This document shows, one piece after another, positions 9,301-17,440 of a DNA stretch of 25,921 nt. The DNA lies in contig JH154641.1 of the NCBI GenBank assembly GCA_000226015.1, positions 1 through 25,921 on the forward strand, given 5' to 3'. A program made the translations under genes and the position numbers. Under the pieces are notes generated by a model. That model was not told where the DNA came from and ran no database searches. It worked only from the letters and a program-made list of their open reading frames with translations. This DNA is from Mnemiopsis leidyi. Lineage: Eukaryota; Ctenophora; Tentaculata; Lobata; Bolinopsidae. Position 1 is the stretch's first letter; the number at the start of each line of letters is the position of its first letter.

Positions 9301-10841
9301 AATAAATAACGTCCAATTAGGTTGCTCTGTTTGTCACGTGATGTAAAACAGTGTTCTGATTGGAGAGAAGCGCGTGATCCTTGTTGATCGTGATTGGCGC
9401 AACAGATCGTGACGTCTTGTCACTTGATTAGGGCGAGAGGTGCGCATTGGGCAGTTTAGTTTCAAATTGGCTCCGTGTCAAACAGTGTGTGCCGTGGAAT
9501 GTGCGATTGAGTTTGTCAGTTTGAATCGTTATAATCAAGCTGGGAGCGTGGAAAGTTTACAACGGCTGTATTGTAATTTGACACGGCAATGCGTGGAAAA
9601 GTGCCAGCGTGACACTGCAAAAATGAGTGTGCGTGTTTTATAGTATATAATCGTCATTATAGTATACGCGTATATTGATAAGCTGCTACCTTTGACTGCT
9701 GTCTACATTCAGGCTTGAAGAACGACAGGGACAACAACAGAAACGACCTACAGAGAATGCGAGACAAGCTGGAGGAGCTAGAGAGGGCTATGAGACGGTC
9801 CGTTTTTTGTTTTACTCCGTCTCTGTAGTCTGTGACGATGACAATTTAGAGTCTATCATTTTTAGAAGTTTGTTCGCTGTAAAAGTAAAATCCTGATTGA
9901 CGAGATCATATCCATCTACCGTTCTAACGAAACGTTCTGCTTTGAGCTGCGAGAGTCGGGTATCACCGCGACAAAATCCTGATCACTCTGTTTCCGGCAG
10001 GCTAAGCGAAGTGCCTGCTCCCCGTCAGTCAAGTTCCAACACGATCGAGGAGATTAAAGTGGAGGAGATAGCAACCACTGAGTCAGGTATAACATCAAGT
10101 CGGGGCCTAGGCATCTAGGCTTGTTTGGGCCCTGGCAAGTGCCCGAGGAATTTTTCTCAGAAGGCGTTTTTATCCGGTCGTGCTTGCCAGAACTACAATA
10201 TCTTTTTTTGATCGTTGGTGGTACTGTGCTGGAATCTTGTGACACATTGAGATAATGATATACATTGCTGATAAGTTGAGAGTAAGAAGAATAAATTCAA
10301 TGTCTGCTAAAATCACACAAATCCAACTCAGCACGAGGCGGTGGCGGTGGTGGAGGTAGTGGAGGAGGTGGAGGTTCCAGCTCTACTAACCAACAAAGTA
10401 GCTCTTCTAGTGGGAATCTCAAGGGTTTCCTACGTAAGTCATAACCAATAGTAATAGCTAGTTTTAGTCAATTAGTCCAATATTCCAATTTCAAAACTTC
10501 AGAATTCATTTGCACGTGCAAATCCCTACATCTTATACCTTAACATCCAGAATAATTATAATAGCTTAACTCTACATATCGGATAGTTCGGACAGTAGTT
10601 AACTATTTTAGTATAGTAGTCAACTATTATAGTAGACTATTACAATAGAAGTAGAGTAGCGTGATAAAGTAAGAAAGTAGTCTCAAAGCATATGGTAGTA
10701 CAGTACATAGTATACTTTAATAGTGTAACACTATTACTTCCCACAGAGAATGTGAGTAGTGGTAAAGAGAACGAAGCTCTGAAGTCCGGCGCGATAACGC
10801 CTAAAAGTAGACGCAGTTCTGTCTTAGTGATGACCACTTAG
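3392..10841 (+). CDS. Coiled-coil protein with Cys-rich head and Gly-rich tail, 18 exons
   Basis: Exons: 3392-3478, 3789-3839, 4225-4293, 4942-5121, 5224-5463, 5592-5676, 5937-5997, 6312-6398, 6761-6902, 7026-7129, 7260-7353, 7537-7619, 7743-7866, 8774-8891, 9713-9797, 10001-10086, 10332-10433, 10747-10841 (TAG at 10839). Together they give 1893 nt, 631 codons with stop, and every phase agrees. The ATG at 3392 has A at -3. Residues 1-70 are basic then acidic. Residues 70-257 carry Cys clusters (CNRC, CQC, CSGC, CTC, PCC) and, at 130-177, five nonapeptides of the type QMVRVASPV. Residues about 262-540 are a heptad-rich coiled coil (e.g. LRKLQDIENALKKLQQ). The tail has a Gly/Ser run near 568-595 and ends in TPKSRRSSVLVMTT, a possible basophilic-kinase site. 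It has no signal peptide or membrane segment, so it is probably an intracellular oligomer or filament component. Intermediate-filament end motifs are absent and the family is not recognised. The least certain joins are the exon-3 acceptor (a weak GGAG|GAT) and the exon-9 donor (GTTCGT). Confidence 0.88.
4425..4941 (+). repeat. 40-bp minisatellite ending exactly at an exon acceptor
   Basis: Six regular 40-bp copies have CACCAGGAGATCC at 40-bp spacing; the seventh CCAG|GAGATCC, at about 4938-4948, is the real acceptor of the exon at 4942. Upstream (4425-4690) the array becomes degenerate, with ATGGTTGCT-type units of variable length. Copies are most alike next to the exon and most diverged away from it. 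Each unit also contains GTGTAAG, a donor-like sequence. Confidence 0.93.
5224..5367 (+). repeat. 27-bp coding repeat (nonapeptide) in exon 5 of gene 2
   Basis: Five in-frame 27-nt units plus a partial sixth encode QNVRVGSPV, QNVRVASPI, QTVRVASPV, QMVRVASPV, QMVRVASPV and QMV. Third positions vary more in the first units than in the last two. This suggests older units to the left and recent duplication to the right. Confidence 0.95.
6017..6206 (+). repeat. 21-bp minisatellite in intron 7 of gene 2
   Basis: About eight near-perfect copies of a 21-bp unit (TAGTGTTTAGTGATTATCATC, given here without its last base) begin some 20 bp after the exon donor at 5997. A fading CTAACAGTGTGATTATCATC copy closes the array. 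The protein-like frame LVFSDYH across it is a repeat artefact. Confidence 0.95.
6440..6635 (+). repeat. Degenerate 16-27-bp repeat in intron 8 of gene 2
   Basis: Variable copies of GAGTAGGGACTTCTTG begin about 40 bp after the exon-8 donor. One copy (about 6537) reads GAGTAAGTACTTCTTG, matching the real junction GAGTAAGTAC at 6397-6406. The array may therefore have been seeded from the donor, but the copies are too diverged to be sure. Confidence 0.75.
7832..8555 (+). repeat. About 51-bp minisatellite built on the exon-13 donor
   Basis: A dozen or more imperfect units (some shortened) contain AGTCGGCTAGAAAGTTTATC, then TAAATCTATTCAG|GTAGAG, then GAGTTCACATA. The first copy is the true 3' end of exon 13 (ends 7866) with its donor; this stretch encodes SRLESLSKSIQ in the coiled coil. 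The array makes up most of the 907-bp intron, and each full unit carries an apparently functional donor sequence. Confidence 0.95.
8556..8773 (+). other. AT-rich 3' end of intron 13, nothing else seen
   Basis: Non-repetitive AT-rich intron sequence leads to the acceptor. TTTAG at 8762 is an alternative acceptor, but only TTTAAG at 8773 keeps the coiled-coil frame open (D-Q-N-S-K-V-D-R-M). Confidence 0.6.
9143..9252. repeat. Three consecutive hairpins with GAGCGTAGCGAG-like cores
   Basis: Hairpin 1 (9143-9171) pairs ACATAACGGGCGC with GCGCTCGTTATGT around a GTA loop, with one mismatch. Hairpin 2 (9174-9209) pairs GAATAATA with TATTATTC. Hairpin 3 (9212-9252) pairs AAATAACACAC with GTGTGTTATTT. 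Outer stems differ completely, but the cores are alike (GCGCGTAGCGCTCG, GAGCTGTATAGCGAG, GAGCGTAGCGAGG). They lie in intron 14 of gene 2, at the left side of a segment more GC-rich than the surrounding introns, which may be an insertion. Confidence 0.8.
9440..9643 (+). other. Unassigned 67-codon ORF with seven cysteines inside intron 14
   Basis: The ORF runs from an ATT-adjacent GTG/ATG-type start region to TAG at about 9643. Its six paired cysteines are spaced C-x3-C-x3-C near the N-terminus and C-x5-C-x3-C near the C-terminus. Base composition is richer in GC than nearby intron sequence. It cannot be an extra exon of gene 2, because the exons at 8774-8891 and 9713-9797 already join in phase. 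It may be part of the mobile insertion that begins with the three hairpins, or a chance ORF. No signal peptide and no recognised family. Confidence 0.2.
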
Positions 10842-12448
10842 TGACGCTAAGTGGAGAGTTGAGCCAACTACCGCATAGTTACCGCCTAGTTACCGCATCA
10901 GACTCTGCTGGTTTTGGAAGGACCTCATTGACACGGCGAACTCAACTTGAAGACAATGACTCTTCCTTAACTTCAAGTAAAAATAGATGGTGTGGACTGG
11001 TAAAGTTAGAAACTTGACTAATTAGCTGCATTTCACTCTCTGTTCTTAGTTTTCGGTTGAGAATATTTGATGAGGGCAGCTTTAATTTAGAAGAGAAAAT
11101 ATTCAATCATAACTATGAGTCTTGATCAATTGAAGGAATTTCCAACACATAAGGCCATGATTAACTGAAGTGCATTTCACAATTTAATTTTCCTGGATCG
11201 AGATTTATGTTGATCAGCTTGCAGTTTTGTAAAAGTTTACATTTTTCTCAAGAGAGATCTTAGTTTAGCAATACATTCTCCCTGACACTAGAACTTGTAT
11301 GCTTTTTGTAGGAATTGGTCTTATTACAAGAATATCGTATACTAAATAGATGGCTTTACAATATCCTTATTATTAGAATCAAGGAAACCTCGAAATCTAA
11401 TGGTGTCTTCTTATGATTCTGAAGTAGATGGAATACTGTTCAAATAATTGCGATCTAATGTAAGATTTCGATTGGTATTGATGTATCTGAATTAACAAAC
11501 AGTTTTTGTTCTAGAAACTACATAGAATGTAATTAATTTGAATTGGAGCAATGACGAAAACGATTACAAATTAAATAACAAATAAAAATCGTGAAAAACT
11601 AGAGACAGTGACATCTTGGACAAAGTCTATCGAAAATGACAGTTTAACTTAAAGAAAATGATGGCCATGTTTTCAAATCAAAATCTATCAAATAGTTGAA
11701 AATTGACAAATAATTTCTCAAATATTGGCCCAACTGAGGGGCAAATTTTGCAGTTAAACTTTAATGTTATCGTGATAACTCAAATATTTATCAAATAAGA
11801 ATTTTAAGACACAATTCCCTAAATCAAGCATATTTCGGACTAATTAAAGTTCGAAAAATCTTATTCTTACGTCAAAAGATATAAAAACAAAAGTAAAGTT
11901 AGAAATTAATAACTTTCTCTTCATCAATCAATTGATAAATTGATTGATAAACTGATTAACGAATTCCTCTTTATTCTTGCATCTTTTTAGAAAATAAAAC
12001 GCTACATTAAAAACTTGGATACAATGTTTATTGTCTAAGATTTTAAAAATATCTGATTAATCGATAAGTATGACGTTTTTCCTAAGTTATGCAATCCTCT
12101 AGAAGAATCTGTCCTATAATGGAATATTGAGATTATCTGTCAAAATCATCGAAATCCCTCAAAAACAACATGAACAATGACTTCTTGTGCTTGCACCTCT
12201 AGTTATGTCTAATACCAAGAATTTGGCGTAAATAAGAAAGTAAAAATACTTTGTCTAAGTTTAGTAGAATTGATCTTCACTTATAAATCGGATAAATCCT
12301 ATTTTTAGTCAGTTCGTTCAATCTAACCGACTAAACTCCGCTCTATTGTCCGTCTAAACTTGAACGTGACAGGTGGAATTAAAGTTGCTAATTTCTTGAC
12401 GATTTAAAATACTCGCTGAGGGAGTATGGTGAGAGGAGGTGATACGTG
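10842..12448. other. Intergenic region between convergent genes 2 and 3
   Basis: AT-rich sequence with no coding exon I can support on either strand. It should hold both 3' untranslated regions. For gene 2, an AATAAA lies near 11582. For gene 3, TTTATT near 11970 reads AATAAA on the minus strand, about 475 bp beyond its stop. A small imperfect palindrome (TCAATCAATTGATAAATTGA) lies near 11928-11950. Confidence 0.55.
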
Positions 12449-15400
12449 CTAACCGAGCTGGAGCGATAAAAAGAGTGTGATTAGCAGGAGAAGAGCGGGA
12501 GTTAGGGGTGCTGCTACTCCGGAGCTGTTTAGCGTTGTGTTGCCCTGGGGGTCGTCTGGTTTAGCCGTCAGAAAACATTTTACAATCCTTCCGCAGTTTT
12601 TAATCCAAAATTGATTAGAATTCAATTTCAGGCTGGTTAATTGTGAACCATGTATAGTTAACAAACTAAAGAGATTTAAGCTCCAGCCTCCAAAAGAACT
12701 TAAATAAGAGAAAAAACGTATTCTACAATTAGACTAAAGACAAATTTTGACGTACATTGAGACGAGCGTTCACGGTGATGGTCATCTCATTCTCCTCGAC
12801 TTCGTTAGGGGGCTCGGTAGGTGTGAGGGGAGGAGGGCTCCAGTCAGAGGGAGGGATGAGGAGGCAACCTTCCCATACTCCTCGCGTTATCACGATCTTG
12901 TCAGTCTCCGGCTTGGGTCGGGATCCTGAATAGAGCTGTCAGTGACTGTGTTGGCTTTACTCATGCAAAGAAAGGTCGGGCAAAAATATCCCGCCCCTGG
13001 GGGATATTTTACAGTTACAATCCACACATGAAAGTTGTCCTCCTTATACTTAACTAGTACGGCCAGACTTTAGTCAAGTTTTAAAACCTCTCACTCACCC
13101 ATTGCCATGTCGAGAGTTCTGACACTGTTGAAGTTAAAGTCAGATATACATCCTCTGAAACCGTTTGTACCGTACGGGGATCTCCCTATGTATATGTTCT
13201 CTGAAAATTAGATAAAATTATCACCCGGGGGTCTCTGAAAAGTATATGAAAATATCACCCCGTGTTATGAAACCACAGATAAGGGAAAACTGATTTTTAT
13301 CAGAGTGAGGAAGTGAGAATCACGAGAGTCACAGACAGAGTCTTGATACCAAGGAAGAAAGATATTCTCAAACCTGGTGCTCCAAATATCCCGTCAGATG
13401 AGATAGCCTCTCTGATGACAGTAGAGAATTCTTCTCCGTTTATTCTCATCGTCAGATTTCTTCTTTCTCTGAGGAAGAGACGAAAGTTAGCAATTAACAA
13501 TATCTCCAGTAGTCCAGTACTTGATTATGTTAACACTAACGGTACCTGATTATTTTAGCTCTATCTTTATCTCCAGTACCTGATTATTTTAACTCTAACA
13601 ATATCTCCAGTACATGATTATTTTAACTGTAACAATATCTCCAGTACCTGATTATTTTAACTCTAACAATATCTCCAGTACCTGATCATTTTAACTCTAA
13701 CAATATCTCCAGTACCTGATTATTTAACTCTAACAATATCTCCAGTACCTGTATTATTTTAACTTTAACAATATCTCCAGTACCTGATTATTTTAACTTT
13801 AACAATATCTCCAGTACCTGATTATTTTAACTCTAACAATATCTCCAGTACCTGATCTATTTTAACTGTAACAATATCTCCAGTACCTGATTATTTTAAC
13901 TGTAACAATATCTCCAGTACCTGATTATTTTAACTCTAACAATATCTCCAGTACCTGATTATTTTAACTCTAACAATATCTCCAGTAGCTGCCATGTCCT
14001 GTCTCGACGTAACCAGTGCAGGCGGACTGTTTCGTCCAAATCTCCACTGAAAATTTCAATTTTTACAAGAAATCCCCAAACACGATCGTAAACTTTAACC
14101 ACGGTTAGAATGCCAACCTAGAATTTAAATTTGCAAAACATTTGGATCTTCAAATAAATAACAAATTTCATATCATGTCAGTGCTTTCTACTTTCTAGAA
14201 CCCTACCTGAAGTTTAATAACGTCGTTGACTCCAGACGCAGACTGGATTTTAATGTCGAGAAGTTGGCCGCTCTGCCACGTCGTGATAGTTAGCAGTGTG
14301 GCGTCATTCTGACCTCGTCTGAACAAAGGAGTGGTAATGTAGTGGTAGAGCATCTTGTGTAAATTCAGGGCTTGGTTAATGGACACACATATTGACGTCG
14401 AAAATCAGGAGTCCGCTTGATCACAATTTTCTACTATCTGTAAGCAAAAAAGTGGTAGCGGGATTAGAATACTTACTGCTTAGTGTAAAAAGCAAAGGAA
14501 ATAGTTTCTGATAACGTGCTTTCTAAACTGTATAACTTGTGTTCTATATTGCCTGAGCCGTCAAAGCTTGCTGATGAGGCTGAAATGAGAAGGATCAGGA
14601 AACTTTTTTTTTATCTCATACTTATTTTAATTCGGACACTCCAACAGTCACATGTTACACAAGTGTAACGGCCAATTACAGGAGGCCGAATGTACAATTA
14701 TACATACACGCCAGTGACGGTTAAGGTAGTGTGTACCATACTTTTATCGCCCGAGACTTCGCTGCAATGGGCAGCTACTCATTTAACCCTCAATCACGGT
14801 TTCCCGATCATTCGGCCGAGTCGACCGAAGAAGGTTGCATAGGCAAATGCCCTTAGCGCACTTCTCTAGGACTGGCGGATACGGGATTTGAACCCCCGAC
14901 CTCCTGCGTGGGAGCCGAGAAGGAAACCACTACACCACCAGCCCATTACACTAGAAATCTAGAAACGAAACTAAGGATCACAATCATACTGACGAACTAC
15001 CACATCTAGCAAGCTACAGATTAGATAATGTGTCAATCCAACCCACCACATCTTGGGATATTGCAGTACTGTCGCCTCCCCCTCTTAACGATACACCAGG
15101 GTCCTTGCATGTCCTTGTCTGGGTTCCTGCAGAAGTTATTCTGCATCGTTCTGTCGACTGAAATGTACAGGAAGTTAGTGTTATTCTGATACAAATCTTT
15201 ACCGCTTTTACCAACGATTAAAAATAATTAAAACTATAAATCGCGGGAAACCCAGGTTATTACTAATGATTAAAAATTAATCCTTGTGTTCAAGCAATGT
15301 CGCAATGACTCACAATCACGTGAAGCCCAGGTCGTGTCTTGCCAGTTGAGACATTCTGCCCCGGTTTCTGTCCGGTTCTCACTTCCCAAATAATCTATGT

Positions 15401-15664
15401 TATACCCTACTGACACGAAACATGTCTTCGCTGCGAGGTGTTTAGGTTTAGTGTGGTCGTTGTGCGGCCAGCTATTTATTAATTTTTTTGAGAACAAAAT
15501 CATCAAAAGTAAGAGAAAATTTTAGAGGCAATAGTTTTTTATCATTGTCGAACTACTATGTAATACTTGTAAGCTGAATTAGAATTCAGATTAAAAATGA
15601 GGAAGTTTAGAAAACCCACCTTTTTTAAAATCTGGATTTGTAGCAAGCACACACATAAAACACA
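12449..15664 (-). CDS. Kringle + laminin-G domain protein with GPI-type C-terminus (5' partial)
   Basis: Exons in transcript order: 15664-15620, 15430-15320, 15157-15047, 14579-14477, 14318-14207, 14046-13955, 13468-13350, 13200-13099, 12925-12756, 12544-12449. All phases agree (1061 nt, about 353 residues). Exons 2-3 encode a compact kringle: CFVSVGYNIDYLG, then ECLNWQDTTWAS, NNFCRNPDKDMQGPWC and QYCNIPRC. Exons 4-9 encode a laminin-G domain that starts ASFDGSGNIE and includes LLTITTW, NLTMRINGEEF, NIYIGRSPYGTNGFRGC and the closing cysteine in GVWEGC. A Pro/Glu-rich stem follows (SPPPLTPTEPPNEVEE). The last exon has NTTLNSSG, then a hydrophobic stretch ending SLQLG at the stop, typical of a GPI signal. 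It is expected on the outer cell surface, binding ligand or matrix. No signal peptide or start was found; earlier exons lie upstream of 15664. One intron contains a SINE, and another is almost wholly a minisatellite. No gene name can be assigned. Confidence 0.9.
12983..13010. repeat. 10-bp-stem hairpin in an intron of gene 3
   Basis: AAAATATCCC (12983-12992) pairs perfectly with GGGATATTTT (13001-13010) across an 8-nt loop. It lies about 60 nt before the acceptor-side exon at 12925 on the minus strand. It is not followed by a T-run, and no function is evident. Confidence 0.75.
13198..13265 (-). repeat. Tandem duplication of a splice acceptor
   Basis: Two 34-bp copies sit side by side. On the minus strand both read GGGTGATA, an AT/pyrimidine-rich stretch, then TTTTCAGAGA. 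The inner copy is the acceptor used for the laminin-G exon that starts at 13200; the outer copy, 34 nt upstream, is a decoy acceptor (ACTTTTCAG|AGACCC). The duplication includes about three bases of the exon. Confidence 0.85.
13500..13988 (-). repeat. 34-bp minisatellite made from the end of a laminin-G exon
   Basis: On the minus strand the unit is ACTGGAGATATTGTTAGAG, then TTAAAATAATCAG, then GT. The first copy is the last 32 nt of the exon ending at 13955, which encodes TGDIVRVKII of the laminin-G domain. About 13 further copies with few substitutions follow and fill almost the whole 486-nt intron (13469-13954). Every unit ends in ATCAG|GTAC, a donor. Some copies carry 1-bp indels (e.g. near 13750 and 13857). 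Confidence 0.96.
14604..14943 (-). mobile_element. tRNA-derived SINE in an intron of gene 3
   Basis: Read on the minus strand, a tRNA-like head (14943-14874) is followed by about 260 bp of unrelated body and ends in GAGATAAAAAAAAA at 14612-14604. Head, body and A-tail together are the layout of a tRNA-derived SINE transcribed by RNA polymerase III. Its orientation is the same as the host gene. I found no convincing target-site duplication. The body is not one I can assign to a named SINE domain family. The intron is 467 nt and the SINE makes up most of it. Confidence 0.75.
14874..14943 (-). tRNA. tRNA-Gly(CCC)-like SINE head, probably not a functional tRNA
   Basis: An A-box-like TGGTGTAGTGG and a B box GGTTCAAATCC are both present. 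The T arm pairs well (CGGGG with TCCCG). The anticodon position (14910-14912 on the opposite strand) reads CCC within loop CTCCCAC. The anticodon stem has mismatches and the acceptor stem has one, so I read it as a decayed or SINE-adapted tRNA rather than a working gene. It contains the promoter of the SINE. Confidence 0.6.
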
Positions 15665-16348
15665 CTGAAAATGGGAATTGTCAGAAAGTTCTAATTGATA
15701 CTAAGTTTTCTGCAGTGTTGAGTCTGCACGTTAATTTGCGAATGTGAGCTCGCTAATTAATTGAACTACTAGTTAATTAAGCTACTATGAATTGATTTAA
15801 CTACTATAACTTATATGACAAACTGTTGAACTTACTTAATAAAAAGAAGGTGCTGTCCATATTAGGGGGGATTCACATCTTTCAATCTTGGCTTCTCCAT
15901 GTCAGCTACTAAACATTTTACCTGATATTTGTCAAATAAGTCATTATATCATTATATTCAAAAGTAAATTTATCGAATGGTTAATAATTGAATACGTGAC
16001 TAGTTTACGTGAGTCACGTGACTACCAAGGATCTTCAGAGCATGGCGGTGGGTTCCTGTTTCCACAGTTGGATCTATCCCAAAATTATCTTACAGGTCAA
16101 AATCTGAGATAATGACGAAGTCTAAGTGAACGACCAAAGAATAGAACGGGTGCTCGTTATTTAATTACATCAACTAAGGAGAGGCATGAAGGACTTTCTA
16201 ATAAGCTGGGATATTCATGATCGAGATGGGAAGCCAGAATTAGTTATCGTGTATGTGTACTCGTTTAATTTAAGGTTAAAGAATAAAGATACTAAAAGTA
16301 TTTAAACGTGTCCAAGATGACACGAAGCTGTTTTTATAGTAGCGTAAC
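15665..16348. other. Upstream flank of gene 3, no exon resolved
   Basis: The missing 5' exons of gene 3 should lie here or further right on the minus strand. A short candidate (GGAAACAG|GAACCC..CTTG|GTAGTC on the minus strand, near 16030-16065) has splice-like ends, but its phase does not fit the exon at 15664. Three ACGTGA motifs cluster at 15990-16025 (TACGTGACT, TTACGTGAG, TCACGTGAC). Nothing else is supported. Confidence 0.4.
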
Positions 16349-16540
16349 GTGAACGAGAAGCCTGTGCCGCGCTATCATGGCTACAACACGCGTAAGAAGA
16401 CCAATTATTCCTTGGAATTCAAGTGCATTATGCTTTATAGAGCTCTCAAAAACCTTCCATTCGATACCGAAATTTGGAAAAAGGAATGTGGTGGTGATAA
16501 CTCTCAAGAGTTAAGAAACTTTAAATACTCATGCAATTAG
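16349..16540 (+). mobile_element. Possible non-LTR retrotransposon ORF2 C-terminal remnant
   Basis: The 63-codon reading frame contains RYHGYNTRKKTNY followed by LYRALKNLPFDTEIWKKE and stops soon after. Many non-LTR reverse-transcriptase ORFs end with a YNTR-type motif followed by a stretch containing W/Y-x-x-LP. The fit is by motif only. No reverse-transcriptase catalytic core is visible upstream, so at best this is a 5'-truncated fragment, which is usual for such elements. It could also be a chance ORF. Confidence 0.35.
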
Positions 16541-17160
16541 AAAGGGAAAGAAACCAAAACTAAAAGTAACTAAAGTGTAAAAGCAGTGAGATTTGTTCTA
16601 AATCGCAGTATAAATCTTGGAATTATGTGATATAACACACTCTAGAGCCCAAACAAAAGAACTGTGTAAAGTAAACACAGGTCAATCTGAGAGAAGGTAA
16701 ATTACCGCGCTCAAATTAACTAGTAGTATAACAATAAGCAAACGCTATTACTGGTGTGTTTAGCTGGAAAAATTAAAACTTAGTCGCATATCCGATGTGG
16801 ATGATGGTGTTCCGAGAGGAACTACAGTGTTGTCAAAAGAGAGATATGTTAATTTTAGACTATCTCAGAGGGTTTAAAGACGGTCAAATTATTAGAGCGG
16901 GAACACGTTCAGTCTGTGAGTTGTTTAGTTAAGGCTACATCTTTCTGAGTGAATATTATGGGAAAAATTCAAACCAGCAGACAGCTTTCAAGACACGATG
17001 TCACAGTGATTACTAGAGCAAACAGAATCCTATCAAGATCTATACGGACTATATGCAAAGTTTTATGAGAGGCAGACAAATGTAGCAACCTATACATTGA
17101 CTTAAACGAGTCTTGCTAACTGTAAAATTAAAACACACAGTCTGTTTTGCGTGAACTTTG
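16541..17160. other. Intergenic, no gene seen
   Basis: AT-rich sequence without a supportable exon on either strand. It might be degraded sequence belonging to the retrotransposon-like fragment to its left. Confidence 0.4.
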
Positions 17161-17170
17161 TGAAAATTCT

Positions 17171-17440
17171 CCTAACCAATCACCGTGGAGTTCTCATGGT
17201 TGCCAGCCACTTGATTGGTTGGTTGCTAAAGCAACCAGCCAATCAAACAACAATTTCCGTCCACCTGTTGAGTTCTAAACCAAGGAACACCTGGGGGAAG
17301 GCTAATTTAGAGATCGTTACGAGGATTACCCGTATCAAACCAGCCAATCGAGGTATAGGTGAACAGTCCTCACTAACCAATCAGAGGGGGCGGAGCTGGC
17401 GGCTTAGTCCCTCAAGTGGAAGGGGGCGGGGGAACTACAG
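17171..17440. promoter_or_regulatory. CCAAT/X-box/GC-box promoter-like cluster
   Basis: Five CCAAT boxes in both orientations (17176, 17214, 17239, 17344, 17377), two GC boxes (GGGGGCGG near 17386 and 17422) and an RFX X-box-like GTTGCT-AA-AGCAAC lie in 270 bp of locally GC-rich DNA. The X-box is the centre of a 36-bp palindrome (17211-17246) flanked by inverted CCAAT boxes. On the plus strand a good donor (CTACAG|GTAAAAG) lies at 17440/17441, as for a leader exon. On the minus strand it could serve gene 3, about 1.5 kb away. Function is inferred from known NF-Y and RFX site consensus. Confidence 0.6.

Noticed and set aside
14319-14444. In-frame TGA in an apparent longer laminin-G exon (selenocysteine or pseudogene?)
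   Set aside because: A strong CTTACAG acceptor at about 14445 gives a frame with one TGA. A better acceptor at 14319 (CCTTTGTTCAG) matches the phase of the previous exon and avoids the TGA, so the sequence is intron.
14591-14980. AAGGATCA on both sides of the SINE as a target-site duplication
   Set aside because: The right-hand copy lies about 28 bp beyond the head and the left-hand copy does not abut the tail, so chance is likelier.
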